Shown here: positions 15,590-24,728 of the stretch, piece after piece
Layout: every line of letters starts with the position of its first letter
Numbering within the stretch: position 1 is the stretch's first letter
Assembly: GCA_027486075.1 (NCBI GenBank)
Contig: JAIXPU010000095.1
Location: 1-33,315 of the forward strand
From: Streptomycetaceae bacterium
Lineage (GTDB): Bacteria > Actinomycetota > Actinomycetes > Nanopelagicales > Nanopelagicaceae
Length of the DNA stretch: 33,315 nucleotides
Direction: 5' to 3'
Notes under the pieces: model-generated
Database searches by the model: none
Told to the model about the DNA's origin: nothing
What the model saw: only the letters and a program-made list of their open reading frames with translations
Position numbers and translations under genes: made by a program

Positions 15590-17710
15590 ATGCAAACCAT
15601 TTGCTGGCTAACCTTTGCCACCGTGGCCGACGAATTGAACTTCACCCCTGAGGCGAATTCTCAAGATAGCTATACCGCCAAAGACCTGGCAGTTCTTGAA
15701 GGCCTTGATGCCGTTCGTAAGCGCCCGGGAATGTATATCGGTTCTACCGATTCGCGCGGTTTACAACACTGTCTCTGGGAGATTATCGATAACTCAGTAG
15801 ATGAAGCGCTAGCTGGTCACTGCAAGAAGATTGAAATTAATCTTGAATCTGATGGCTCAGTAGAAGTTCACGATGATGGCCGTGGAATTCCAGTAGATAA
15901 AGAACCAAAGACCGGACTTACCGGTGTTGAAGTTGTGATGACCAAACTGCATGCTGGCGGAAAATTCGGTGGTGGTTCATATGCTGCCTCAGGCGGATTG
16001 CACGGTGTGGGCGCATCTGTTGTGAACGCGCTGGCTGAACGCCTTGATGTTGAAGTTGACCGTAACGGCAAGATTTACTGGATGTCTTTCAAGCGCGGAG
16101 TCGCGGGCGTTTTTGATGGCGATGGTCCAAAGGCAGAGTTCACACCGCAATCAGGTCTGCGCACCATCGGAAAGATTTCTGCCAAGGTAACAGGTACACG
16201 TACTAAGTGGTGGTCAGATCGCCAGATCTTCCTTAGGGATGCCGAACTAGACCTCGAAGATATCTACGCACGTGCTCGCCAAACATCATTCTTAGTTCCA
16301 GGTCTTTCCATCACCGTTAACGATAACCGCAAGAAGGAGAAGAGCTCTCAGGTCTTCTTCCATAAGGGCGGAATCTCTGAATACTGCGACTTCTTGCAAC
16401 CAGATGCACCAGTAGGCGAAGTCATTCGTATCTACGGCAGCGGTCACTACCAAGAGACTGTTCCTGTTCTCGATGACAAGGGGCACATGGTCTCTACTGA
16501 TGTTGAGCGCGATATGGAAGTTGATATCGCCCTTAAGTGGGGGATGGGCTTTGATACAACGCTGCGATCCTTCGTCAACATCATCGCAACTCCTAAAGGC
16601 GGCTCACACGTGCTGGGCTTTGAGCGCGCCATCACCAAAGCATTTAACGAAGCGATGCGCAGCGCCGGAATCTTGAAGAAGAACGAGGCAGATGTCATTA
16701 AAGACGATGTAATGGAAGGCCTCACCGCTGTCGTCACAGTTCGTATGTCAGAGCCACAGTTTGAAGGACAGACGAAGGAAGTTCTCGGAACTGCAGCTGC
16801 GACCAAGATTGTCTCGACAGTAGTTGCGGATAAGTTAAAAGAATTCTTTGCCACCACTCGCCGTATCGATAAGGCCAACGGTAAGTTGATCATGGAAAAG
16901 ATTGCTGGTGCATCACGTACGCGCATTAGCGCCCGTGCTCATAAAGATCTGCAGCGTCGTAAGAACGCACTTGAATCTTCATCTCTTCCAACCAAGCTCT
17001 CTGATTGCCGCTCTGAAGATGTCACTCGTACTGAACTCTTTATCGTTGAAGGTGATTCGGCGCTAGGCACGACCAAGGCTGCCCGTAACTCTGAATACCA
17101 AGCAATTCTTCCCATCCGCGGCAAGATTCTGAATGTGCAGAAGGCATCTCTTTCGCAGATGCTCGATGATAAAGAGTGCGGCTCCATCATTCAGGTGATT
17201 GGTGCTGGCTCAGGAAAGTCATTTGAACTCGATGAAGCGCGCTACGGCCGCGTGATCTTGATGTCTGATGCTGATGTTGATGGCGCTCATATTCGCTGCC
17301 TACTTCTGACTTTGATGTATCGCTATATGCGCCCGATGCTAGATGCCGGTCGCGTCTTTGCAGCGATTCCACCGCTTCACCGCATTGAAACCATGGGTGG
17401 CGGCGGCAAGAAGGGCGAATACATCTACACATATTCAGATGATGAGATGAAGAGAGTCACTGCAGATTTAAGAAAACAGGGCAAGAAGTGGAAAGAGCCA
17501 ATCCAGCGTTATAAGGGCCTCGGCGAGATGGATGCTGATCAGCTACGTGAAACCACAATGGATCCTGATGCACGTACCTTGCGCCGAATTACTGTTCCAG
17601 ATGGTGAAGCGGCAGAGCGTATGTTTGAGCTTCTGATGGGCTCAGATGTTGCGCCTCGTAAGGAATTTATCGCAACTGCTGAAATTGATCGCGAGCAGAT
17701 CGACGCTTAG
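15590..17710 (+). CDS. parE: topoisomerase IV subunit B
   Basis: The ATPase subunit of topoisomerase IV, which unlinks daughter chromosomes. GHKL motifs are EIIDNSVDEALAGH, HDDGRGIPVD and GGLHGVGASVVNAL. The transducer domain follows, and the TOPRIM part has FIVEGDSALGTTKAARN and LMSDADVDGAHIRC. EGDSALG, in place of EGDSAGG, is the actinobacterial ParE form and separates it from GyrB. The length, 706 residues from ATG 15590, is normal. The start is uncertain: neither ATG 15590 nor GTG 15623 has a Shine-Dalgarno sequence, and TAACCT at 15609-15614 lies 9 bases before the GTG. The parC partner lies 2.5 kb further on in the opposite direction. The stop overlaps the convergent cytochrome b5 gene by 4 bases. 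Confidence 0.95.
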   Translation: MQTICWLTFATVADELNFTPEANSQDSYTAKDLAVLEGLDAVRKRPGMYIGSTDSRGLQHCLWEIIDNSVDEALAGHCKKIEINLESDGSVEVHDDGRGIPVDKEPKTGLTGVEVVMTKLHAGGKFGGGSYAASGGLHGVGASVVNALAERLDVEVDRNGKIYWMSFKRGVAGVFDGDGPKAEFTPQSGLRTIGKISAKVTGTRTKWWSDRQIFLRDAELDLEDIYARARQTSFLVPGLSITVNDNRKKEKSSQVFFHKGGISEYCDFLQPDAPVGEVIRIYGSGHYQETVPVLDDKGHMVSTDVERDMEVDIALKWGMGFDTTLRSFVNIIATPKGGSHVLGFERAITKAFNEAMRSAGILKKNEADVIKDDVMEGLTAVVTVRMSEPQFEGQTKEVLGTAAATKIVSTVVADKLKEFFATTRRIDKANGKLIMEKIAGASRTRISARAHKDLQRRKNALESSSLPTKLSDCRSEDVTRTELFIVEGDSALGTTKAARNSEYQAILPIRGKILNVQKASLSQMLDDKECGSIIQVIGAGSGKSFELDEARYGRVILMSDADVDGAHIRCLLLTLMYRYMRPMLDAGRVFAAIPPLHRIETMGGGGKKGEYIYTYSDDEMKRVTADLRKQGKKWKEPIQRYKGLGEMDADQLRETTMDPDARTLRRITVPDGEAAERMFELLMGSDVAPRKEFIATAEIDREQIDA

Positions 17711-18570
17711 CGTCCTTCTTCTTCTTCGACCTCTTCTTCACCTTCTTCTTCGCCATAACCCGCAGTTGATGCAGGTGGTGTAATCACTTTGGCGCTATCA
17801 GTTGCTGAAACTGTTGAGCCGAGGGCGCCAATAAGGAAACCTTGCAGGACGTTATTTGGCTTACCCTGATTGCTATGTTGATTTGTAAAGGCGGCTGAGC
17901 CATCTTTTCCGCAGATATTCTTCAGGACCGATTGGCCACCAGGGTGGCGCTGAATGTAAGAAGTTAAGTTATAAACATTTCCGTTTACAACACTCCAGCA
18001 ATCTGATGCGGAGTTATGTTTTGCGACTTCTTGAGCAGAAAGCATGAGCTGCCCGCTAGCATTTCCGCCAGTTGTTCCTGAAGGCGGCGGTGAAACATCA
18101 GATGTGATGGGCGCAGCCTCTGCAACGCGATCTTTCCAGGCAGAAGAAGCGCCTGAATGGCCAACAACTACTGTCAGTACCAGGCTAGCTGCAGCAACGA
18201 TTGTGGTCACAGCTTTAAGGGATGTATTAAGAAGGTGAGATTGCGCAAAGGCTTTCTCTTTCGACCTTTGCAGGAAGTACCAAACTGCGACGAGAGCGCC
18301 AAAGATGAGCACGACATTGCGCAGACGTTCACCTTGAATTGCGTGATCTACAGGAAGCCCAACTCTTTCAGCCAATTCTTCACCAGATGAGCTGGCAATC
18401 ACGCCGCTTACTACAGCGATAGCCACAGCAGCAAGAACGAGTGGCGTATAAGTTTTGCGAATCTTTTCGCTCAAGAGAACGAGAATGAATCCGATAGCCG
18501 AGAGCGGGATAAATACAGCAGCTGCGTGAACTACTAGCGGGTGAAGCGGTAAACCAAAAATTAGATCCAT
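17707..18570 (-). CDS. DUF2231 membrane domain fused to a cytochrome b5 domain
   Basis: A 287-residue fusion. Residues 1-140 carry four hydrophobic segments (about 13-33, 41-60, 85-101 and 118-137) with the DUF2231 His pattern (H10, H15, H76). A Pro/Ser/Gly linker leads to a cytochrome b5 domain (about 176-250), whose heme ligands should be H209 (HPGG) and H232 (NQHSNQ). The tail ends in an acidic run (EEEGEEEVEEEEGR). Basic residues lie in loops 1 and 3, so by the positive-inside rule the b5 domain would face outside. A membrane electron-transfer role is inferred. The start ATG has TAGAAT at -13 to -8 and looks leaderless. The gene lies 17 bases after the ABC-F gene. Confidence 0.88.
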   Translation of the reverse strand: MDLIFGLPLHPLVVHAAAVFIPLSAIGFILVLLSEKIRKTYTPLVLAAVAIAVVSGVIASSSGEELAERVGLPVDHAIQGERLRNVVLIFGALVAVWYFLQRSKEKAFAQSHLLNTSLKAVTTIVAAASLVLTVVVGHSGASSAWKDRVAEAAPITSDVSPPPSGTTGGNASGQLMLSAQEVAKHNSASDCWSVVNGNVYNLTSYIQRHPGGQSVLKNICGKDGSAAFTNQHSNQGKPNNVLQGFLIGALGSTVSATDSAKVITPPASTAGYGEEEGEEEVEEEEGR

Positions 18571-18587
18571 GAGAGTAATTCTATTCT

Positions 18588-20186
18588 TTAATCAATGCTG
18601 ACTAGGTCGTAATACTCTTCTTTCCAGATATCTTCGTCACCATCTGGCAACAAAATCACACGCTCTGGCTTAAGTGCCTGCACCGCTCCTTCGTCGTGAG
18701 AAACCATGATGACTGCGCCTTGGTATTCGCCGAGAGCGCCGAGAATTTCAGCGCGGGATGCTGGATCTAAGTTATTTGTAGGCTCATCAAGAAGTAGAAC
18801 ATTGGCGGCAGAGACAACCAAGGTTGCAAGAGCCAAACGCGTACGCTCTCCACCAGATAAGACCTTCACTGGTTTATGGACATCATCGCCGACGAAGAGG
18901 AATGAACCGAGAACGTTACGCGCTTCTGGTTCACGTAAGTCATCTTTTGAAGACATCATGTTTTCAAGAATGGTGCGCTCGAAGTCGAGCATTTCATGTT
19001 CCTGGGCGTAGTAGCCGAGTTTGAGGCCATGGCCATGTTCGACTCTTCCGGTGTCGGATTCCAATTGATTGGCCAGAATCTTGAGCAGCGTTGTTTTTCC
19101 TGCACCGTTAAGCCCGAGGATGACAACACGAGAGCCCTTATCAATCACGCAGGAAACGTCGGTAAAGATTTCAAGGGATCCATAGTTCTTAGATAGCTCT
19201 TCACCTGATAGGGGAGTCTTGCCACATGGTGCAGGGGTAGGAAAACGAAGCTTTGCAACCTTGTCACTAACACGAACATCTTCAAGAGAGGAGCGAAGTT
19301 TTTCAGCGCGACGTAACATGCCCTGAGCCGCAGTTGCCTTAGAGGCCTTAGCGCGCATCTTCTCGCCCTGCTTCTGTAAGATCTCTGCCTTCTTCTCGGC
19401 GTTGGCGCGCTCTTTCTTGCGGCGATGCTCATCTTGTTCGCGCTGCAGCAGGTACTGCTTCCAGCCCATGTTGTAGACATCAATGACGTTACGATTTCCA
19501 TCGATGTAGAAGACTTTATTGACGACAGTTTCAATCAAATTCACATCGTGGGAGATGATGACAAGGCCACCTGAATAGTTAATGAGGTAGTTACGGAGCC
19601 AGATAATCGAATCTGCATCAAGGTGGTTAGTTGGCTCATCCAGTAGCAAGGTTTCAGCTCCCGAAAAGAGGATGCGCGCCAATTCAATACGGCGACGTTG
19701 TCCACCCGAGAGAGTATCTAGTTGGTTGTGAAAGACATCTTCCGATACCCCAAGTGAACTAGCAATTGCCTCTGCTTCAGCTGTTGCGGCATAACCACCA
19801 GCTGCATTGAACTCTGCATCAACGCGTGTGTAGCGCTCAAGTGCTTTCTCAAGTTCGGCACCTTCTGTTGTGGCCATCTCTTGCTCAACCTGGGCCATGC
19901 GAGCTGCAATCTGATCAAGATCACGTGCAGACAAAATACGATCGAGAGTTGTTCCTTGATCTTCACCTGTGCGCGGATCTTGTGGCAGATAGCCAATCTT
20001 TCCTGTGCGCTGAACTCCACCGCCAGCAGGCAAGTTTTCTCCAGCGAGAACTTTGGCAAGGGTTGATTTACCGGCACCATTACGACCTACAAAGCCGATT
20101 CGATCGCCATGGTTGATGCGCACATTAACGCCAGATACTAAGAGGCGCGCCCCGGCACGGAGTTCAAGAGCGGTAGTGGCAATCAT
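18588..20186 (-). CDS. ABC-F family ATP-binding protein
   Basis: A 532-residue soluble protein with two ABC ATPase domains and no membrane part. ABC-F proteins act on the ribosome in translation control or antibiotic protection. Domain 1 has GRNGAGKST (34-42), LSGGQRRRIELAR and LLDEPTNHLD. A charged interdomain linker rich in Lys, Arg and Glu follows (REQDEHRRKKERANAEKK). Domain 2 has GLNGAGKTT, LSGGERTRLALA and LLDEPTNNLDP. The start MIATTALELRAGARLL is typical of actinobacterial members, which differ from EttA. It lies 41 bases after parC in the same direction; a 6-bp-stem hairpin (20198-20216) lies in that gap. Which ABC-F subgroup it belongs to cannot be told here. Confidence 0.92.
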   Translation of the reverse strand: MIATTALELRAGARLLVSGVNVRINHGDRIGFVGRNGAGKSTLAKVLAGENLPAGGGVQRTGKIGYLPQDPRTGEDQGTTLDRILSARDLDQIAARMAQVEQEMATTEGAELEKALERYTRVDAEFNAAGGYAATAEAEAIASSLGVSEDVFHNQLDTLSGGQRRRIELARILFSGAETLLLDEPTNHLDADSIIWLRNYLINYSGGLVIISHDVNLIETVVNKVFYIDGNRNVIDVYNMGWKQYLLQREQDEHRRKKERANAEKKAEILQKQGEKMRAKASKATAAQGMLRRAEKLRSSLEDVRVSDKVAKLRFPTPAPCGKTPLSGEELSKNYGSLEIFTDVSCVIDKGSRVVILGLNGAGKTTLLKILANQLESDTGRVEHGHGLKLGYYAQEHEMLDFERTILENMMSSKDDLREPEARNVLGSFLFVGDDVHKPVKVLSGGERTRLALATLVVSAANVLLLDEPTNNLDPASRAEILGALGEYQGAVIMVSHDEGAVQALKPERVILLPDGDEDIWKEEYYDLVSID

Positions 20187-20197
20187 TTGGCGAAGTC

Positions 20198-20216
20198 TCC
20201 CACAGTGTGCGTGGGA
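20198..20216 (-). other. hairpin between parC and the ABC-F gene
   Basis: TCCCAC and GTGGGA form a 6-bp stem with a 7-base loop, ending 11 bases before the ABC-F start codon. No U-run follows on the minus strand. It could be a weak terminator or a leader structure; ABC-F genes are often controlled through their leaders, but nothing else here supports that. Confidence 0.3.
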
Positions 20217-20227
20217 TAAGAAATTAA

Positions 20228-21754
20228 CTAAGCAGCGCCGATACGGGTGCGACGAGGAACTGAGTAGGACTTTGCTACTGCAGTTAATTCATCAGAGACT
20301 TGTACGCGAATTGCGTTCTCATCTTTCAAGAGCTTTGTCAGGGCAGCAATAGTGGCCTTGAGCTCCTTTGATTCTGTTTCAAGTTCTAGCTTGCTCATCT
20401 TGGTTAGACGGCGCAGTGGCATATCAAGGATGTAGGTAGCTTGTTCATCATTGAGTTTAAAGTCTTTGATGAGCTTCTCTTTGGCTGCTGATGCATCATC
20501 GCTGCCACGAATAATCTTGATGACCTTATCGATATCGATAATCGCTTTGAGCAATCCATCAACAAGAGATAGGCGATCTTCAGCCTTTGCCTTACGGAAT
20601 TCAGAGCGGCGACGAACAACTTCAATGCGGTGATCGATAAAGACCTGCAAGAGCTCTTTAAGGCCAAGAGTCTGTGGCTTTCCTTTAACGAGCGCAACAG
20701 CGTTGATCGCGAAAGCATCCTCCATGGGAGTTAGCTTGAAGAGCTTTTCTAGAACGTCTTCTGGCTCAAAACCATTCTTGAGTTCAATAACTACGTTGGT
20801 ACCAGTCTGGCCATCTGTCAGATCGATGATGTCTGAAATACCTTGAATCTTCTTCGCCTTCACCAAGTCAGCGATACGCTCGACAACCTTTTCGGGACCG
20901 ATATTGAAAGGAAGTTCTTTTATGACAATTCCCATCTTGCGAGAGGTCACCTTGCTAATTTCTACGCTGGCACGAACTTTGAATGAGCCCTTACCTGTGG
21001 CATAGGCCTCGCGAACGCCTTCGAGCCCAACAATTTCGCCACCTGTTGGAAAATCTGGAGCAGGCATGTGCTTCATCAATTGATTAAGCGTCGCCTTTGG
21101 ATTTTCAATTAGGAACTTGGTGGCAGCGATTACTTCGCCCAAATTGTGGGGCGCCATGTTGGTCGCCATTCCCACTGCAATCCCTGAACCACCATTGACT
21201 AACAAGTTTGGAAAAGCTGCGGGTAATACCAACGGCTCAGCGAGTTGACCATCGTAGTTGGGACCAAAATCAACGGTGTTCTCATCAGCTTCTGCCACCA
21301 TCGACATGGCAGCTGCGGCAAGGCGCGCTTCTGTGTAACGCATCGCAGCAGGACCGGCATCGAGTGAACCAAAGTTTCCGTGGCCATCAATAAGTGGAAG
21401 TTGCATCGAGAAGTTTTGAGCCATACGCACAAGTGCGTCATAGATTGCAGAGTCACCGTGTGGGTGCAATTTACCCATCACTTCACCGACAACACGTGCG
21501 CTCTTTACATGGCCGCGCTCTGGACGCAGACCCATATCGCTCATCTGATGAAGGATGCGGCGGTGTACTGGTTTTAAACCATCGCGCGCATCAGGAAGCG
21601 CACGTGAATAGATAACTGAGTAGGCGTACTCAAGGAAAGACTCTGACATTTCAGAAGAGACATCGATATCAACGATCTTGCCGGGAAATTCACCGGGCTT
21701 TGGTCCAACGACCTTTGTTGACTTCTTTGGGGCCGCTGTCTTCTTCGTTGCCAT
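20228..21754 (-). CDS. parC: topoisomerase IV subunit A lacking the C-terminal domain
   Basis: The DNA cleavage and rejoining subunit of topoisomerase IV. ATG 21754 (MATKKTAAPKK) was chosen; the upstream open frame is not conserved. Residues about 25-500 form the complete breakage-reunion core: FLEYAYSVIYSRALPDARDG, GEVMGKLHPHGDSAIYDALV, and the catalytic Tyr in AAMRYTEARL. The quinolone-site Ser and Asp (GDSAIYD) are the sensitive type. The protein stops at 508 residues, just after AVAKSYSVPRRTRIGAA, where relatives continue into a beta-pinwheel domain of 300 or more residues. Only 41 bases separate the stop from the next gene, so no remnant remains. CAGAAT at -13 to -8 is a possible -10 box. 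Confidence 0.92.
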   Translation of the reverse strand: MATKKTAAPKKSTKVVGPKPGEFPGKIVDIDVSSEMSESFLEYAYSVIYSRALPDARDGLKPVHRRILHQMSDMGLRPERGHVKSARVVGEVMGKLHPHGDSAIYDALVRMAQNFSMQLPLIDGHGNFGSLDAGPAAMRYTEARLAAAAMSMVAEADENTVDFGPNYDGQLAEPLVLPAAFPNLLVNGGSGIAVGMATNMAPHNLGEVIAATKFLIENPKATLNQLMKHMPAPDFPTGGEIVGLEGVREAYATGKGSFKVRASVEISKVTSRKMGIVIKELPFNIGPEKVVERIADLVKAKKIQGISDIIDLTDGQTGTNVVIELKNGFEPEDVLEKLFKLTPMEDAFAINAVALVKGKPQTLGLKELLQVFIDHRIEVVRRRSEFRKAKAEDRLSLVDGLLKAIIDIDKVIKIIRGSDDASAAKEKLIKDFKLNDEQATYILDMPLRRLTKMSKLELETESKELKATIAALTKLLKDENAIRVQVSDELTAVAKSYSVPRRTRIGAA

Positions 21755-21780
21755 GGCGGGTATTCTGCCAAGTGAATGCG

Positions 21781-22686
21781 TTAAATCTTGGTACCTACAC
21801 GCGGTCTTGCCCCAACGATTGCAACACAATGGGCGGCAACTTCGGCCCCAGCCATTAAAGCGTGGGTGAGGTCCTTCTTTGTGGCGAAATATGAAATAAA
21901 TCCAGCGGCAAATGAATCTCCGGCGCCAGTGGTATCTACAACTTCAGTGGAGATAGCCGGAACTGCAACTGATGCACCGCCACGGCTCTTTCCAATAGCG
22001 CCATGAGATCCGCGCTTGATGACAACTGTTGATGATGATTGCAAGAGTTGGTCGAGTGCAGCTTCGATATCAGTAAGCCCAGTCAGGTATGTGGCTTCTT
22101 CTTCATTGAGAAGCAACACATCCATCGATGGAAGCCAACTCTTTATCTCTTGGGTATCGACCTCTTTCATCCCACCCACAGATGCTGGATCAAAGTAAAT
22201 TGTCAGACCGGCAGATTTAATCTTGGTAATCATTGCCTTGATACCTTCACGCGAGAGTGGATCAAGTGGTGAGTACCCTGAAATGTAAACAGCGTTATAG
22301 ACGTCTAGCTCTGGTAAATCGCCAATATGTAACCCTGAATTGGCGCCATTATCTGGAAACATGGTTCGTTCTCCAGTGGGATCAACTAGCACTACGACAA
22401 CTCCAGAATGGCCATTATCGACAACTAAGTTGTGATGGCGTACTCCGAGCGCATCAAACTCCGCAACGAGGGCTGACCCTGCAGAATCATTTCCAACATG
22501 GCCCACGATGGTGGCGCGCGCATCTGTGCGAGTAAGCCACGCTGCAACATTTCCAGCAGCTCCACCACCATGGGTTGAAATCTGAGCAGGGGTATCGCTG
22601 CCATAGTTAATCTCAGAGGGCATCACGGCAATCTTGGTGACGACATCAAGCATGACATCACCGATACATAAAACTTTTGCGCTCAT
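21781..22686 (-). CDS. psuK: PfkB-family kinase, probable pseudouridine kinase
   Basis: A 301-residue ribokinase/PfkB-type sugar kinase. The N-terminal signature GGGAAGNVAAWL and the C-terminal VVDTTGAGDSFAAGF, with the catalytic Asp in GAGDS, are complete. The start overlaps the psuG stop by 4 bases, and the two activities (kinase, then glycosidase) are the two steps of pseudouridine breakdown, so PsuK is the best reading. PfkB kinases are hard to tell apart by sequence; another nucleoside or sugar is possible. parC follows after 26 bases in the same direction. Confidence 0.82.
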   Translation of the reverse strand: MSAKVLCIGDVMLDVVTKIAVMPSEINYGSDTPAQISTHGGGAAGNVAAWLTRTDARATIVGHVGNDSAGSALVAEFDALGVRHHNLVVDNGHSGVVVVLVDPTGERTMFPDNGANSGLHIGDLPELDVYNAVYISGYSPLDPLSREGIKAMITKIKSAGLTIYFDPASVGGMKEVDTQEIKSWLPSMDVLLLNEEEATYLTGLTDIEAALDQLLQSSSTVVIKRGSHGAIGKSRGGASVAVPAISTEVVDTTGAGDSFAAGFISYFATKKDLTHALMAGAEVAAHCVAIVGARPRVGTKI

Positions 22687-23594
22687 GCGTTGTGAACTGC
22701 AACCGCGATATCAGCGGCAAGCGCTGAATTAGATTTAATGATTTCAATATTCACTTGCAGTGATTCACCTTCGGAAGCGGTGTGGAAATGCTCCAGCAGA
22801 TATGGAGTGACCGCCTTACCGACGATTCCATTCTTGGCAGCGCCCGCTAGCCCACTCTTCAAAATTGCGTCATGTCGCGCGCGGTCCATCTCTTTGGCAA
22901 CTGGGTTGGCAACAATCAGAGCATGCGCATCTGTCTCAAGTCCTTTTCGCGCTTTGATGATGGCAGCGATTTCAGCAGCTGAGTTGACTTGATGTTCAAT
23001 CGAATATCCAGAGTCAGTCAGATAGAAACCAGGGAAGTGCGTGGTCTTATAACCAACTACACCAATAGCAAGAGTCTCTAAGCGCTCAAGCGTTGCGGCC
23101 ACATCAAGAATTGATTTCACGCCGGCGCAGACAACGGTGATATCTAAATTAGCTAAGGCTGTCAGGTCTGCCGATTCATCGAAAGATTCATTTGCACCGC
23201 GGTGAACTCCACCTAGCCCACCTGTTGCAAAGGTATGAATACCGGCAAGGGCTGCCAAATGCGCAGTCGCTGCAACTGTAGTTGCTGCGCTCTTTCCGGT
23301 GGCGGCGATGATTGCTAAATCACGACTAGAAGCCTTGGCAATATCATCACGATTGGCAATCTCAACGAGTTGATCATCTGTTAAACCAATAAGGACTTTT
23401 CCATCAAGAATTGCAATCGTTGCAGGCGTTGCACCGTGTGCTCGCACAATCGCTTCTACTTCGCGGGCGACCTGCAGATTTGATGGACGTGGTAGACCAT
23501 GGCTAATAATTGTTGATTCAAGGGCCACTACAGGTGTGCCAGCAGCAAGTGCGCTAGCAACTTCAGGGGATGCAGTAAAGGCAAGTGAATTCAT
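22683..23594 (-). CDS. psuG: pseudouridine-5'-phosphate glycosidase
   Basis: PsuG splits pseudouridine 5'-phosphate into uracil and ribose 5-phosphate, salvaging RNA breakdown products. The 303-residue protein shows the family sequence from the first residues: VVALESTIISHGLPRPSNL, AILDGKVLIGL (with the active-site Lys), FATGGLGGVHRG, VVCAGVKSILDV and ANPVAKEMD. ATG 23594 was chosen over the longer open frame because the family begins here and TATTGT lies at -13 to -8, giving a leaderless start. The kinase gene follows with a 4-base overlap. It diverges from the phosphodiesterase gene 32 bases away. Confidence 0.94.
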   Translation of the reverse strand: MNSLAFTASPEVASALAAGTPVVALESTIISHGLPRPSNLQVAREVEAIVRAHGATPATIAILDGKVLIGLTDDQLVEIANRDDIAKASSRDLAIIAATGKSAATTVAATAHLAALAGIHTFATGGLGGVHRGANESFDESADLTALANLDITVVCAGVKSILDVAATLERLETLAIGVVGYKTTHFPGFYLTDSGYSIEHQVNSAAEIAAIIKARKGLETDAHALIVANPVAKEMDRARHDAILKSGLAGAAKNGIVGKAVTPYLLEHFHTASEGESLQVNIEIIKSNSALAADIAVAVHNA

Positions 23595-23626
23595 AGCGCG
23601 AACAATACTCGTGAGAGGATAAGGCT

Positions 23627-24724
23627 GTGCATTTGTCGCAGATTCTTCCCTCGGTATTCGCAAGTATTGGATTATCTTCGGCGCAGGATTTTCTGGGATG
23701 TGGCAAAAGTCCCAGTGGGCGAGAAGTCCTCTTTCTTATCGATGGTTTGGGTGCGGATGCCATCAGAACCTATCGGGATCAGATTCCTGTACTTGCAGCT
23801 GCAGTGGATAAAGGTGTAGTCACAACATCATTTCCGACAACCACTGCAACTAGCTTAGCAACGCTGACAACTGGTGCAATGCCAGGTGCGCACGGAATGT
23901 TGGGTTACACCGTACGTGTGCCGCGAAGCGGGGGACGAATTCTCAACACGTTGAAGTGGGATGAACGGGTAGATCCACAAATGTGGCAACCAGTTCCAAC
24001 GCTCTTTGAACAGGGAGCAGCTGTTGGTATCACCACAACACATGTGGCGGCGAAGAGATATGAAGGTTCAGGATTTACTCGTGCAGTTTTTCGTGGCGCC
24101 CATTACAAAGGCGCCAATATCGTCGCTGATTTGGTTGCTGAAACTGTTCATGCGCTCAGTGCTAGCCCTTCCTTCGTCTATCTCTATGTCAACGATCTGG
24201 ATTCAGCAGGCCACTCCGATGGTGTTGGTTCAGATAAATGGTTAGCCGCGCTGCGCGGAGTAGATCAATTGATGGGTGAGTTGATTCAGAAAGTGCCAGT
24301 TGGCACGCGTATCTGGATTACAGCAGATCACGGAATGATCAATGTGCAAGAGAAGATAGTTCTGGGGCGCGATAACTCGCTGCTGACCGATATTGCAACG
24401 ATTGCAGGTGAGCCTCGTATGCGCCATCTCTATCTCACCACTGAATCAGAGAGCGCAGCGTTAGAGGTTATTGAACGCTGGAAGAGTGAGCTGGGTCAAC
24501 AGGTCTCGCTCTTTACTCGCCAGAGCGCAATTGCTGCCGGCCTCTTTGGAAGTGCGGTAAGCCTTGATGCTGCAGATCGTATGGGTGATGTCATTGCAAT
24601 TGCACAAGGCAACTTAGTGTTACTAGATCCTGAACGCGCGGATAAAGAGGGCGAGATGGTTGGCCATCACGGTGGAGATAGTGAGATTGAAAGTTCAGTA
24701 CCGCTTCTTCTGCTGCAGCGATAG
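23627..24724 (+). CDS. alkaline-phosphatase-fold phosphodiesterase/nucleotide pyrophosphatase
   Basis: A 365-residue enzyme of the type I phosphodiesterase/nucleotide pyrophosphatase family. Metal-site parts are D39 in LFLIDGLGADA, the Thr-rich nucleophile segment (SFPTTTATSLATL, residues 68-80), YVNDLDSAGHSDG, WITADHGM and the final GHHGGDSE. No signal peptide is visible, so it would act in the cytoplasm. GTG 23627 has GAGAGGA 7 bases upstream; GAGGAT at -12 to -7 is also a weak -10 match. It ends 4 bases before the convergent sepH stop. A phosphodiesterase beside sepH is, as far as I recall, common in Actinobacteria. The substrate is unknown. Confidence 0.88.
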   Translation: MHLSQILPSVFASIGLSSAQDFLGCGKSPSGREVLFLIDGLGADAIRTYRDQIPVLAAAVDKGVVTTSFPTTTATSLATLTTGAMPGAHGMLGYTVRVPRSGGRILNTLKWDERVDPQMWQPVPTLFEQGAAVGITTTHVAAKRYEGSGFTRAVFRGAHYKGANIVADLVAETVHALSASPSFVYLYVNDLDSAGHSDGVGSDKWLAALRGVDQLMGELIQKVPVGTRIWITADHGMINVQEKIVLGRDNSLLTDIATIAGEPRMRHLYLTTESESAALEVIERWKSELGQQVSLFTRQSAIAAGLFGSAVSLDAADRMGDVIAIAQGNLVLLDPERADKEGEMVGHHGGDSEIESSVPLLLLQR

Positions 24725-24728
24725 GTAA

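Noticed and set aside
17710..17752. TTC-rich microsatellite-like stretch
   Set aside because: It encodes the acidic tail of the cytochrome b5 fusion and contains interruptions; there is no sign of a mobile or separate element.
20187..20227. A frameshift or remnant of the ParC C-terminal domain
   Set aside because: The gap is only 41 bases and both neighbours are intact, so there is no room for a degraded domain.
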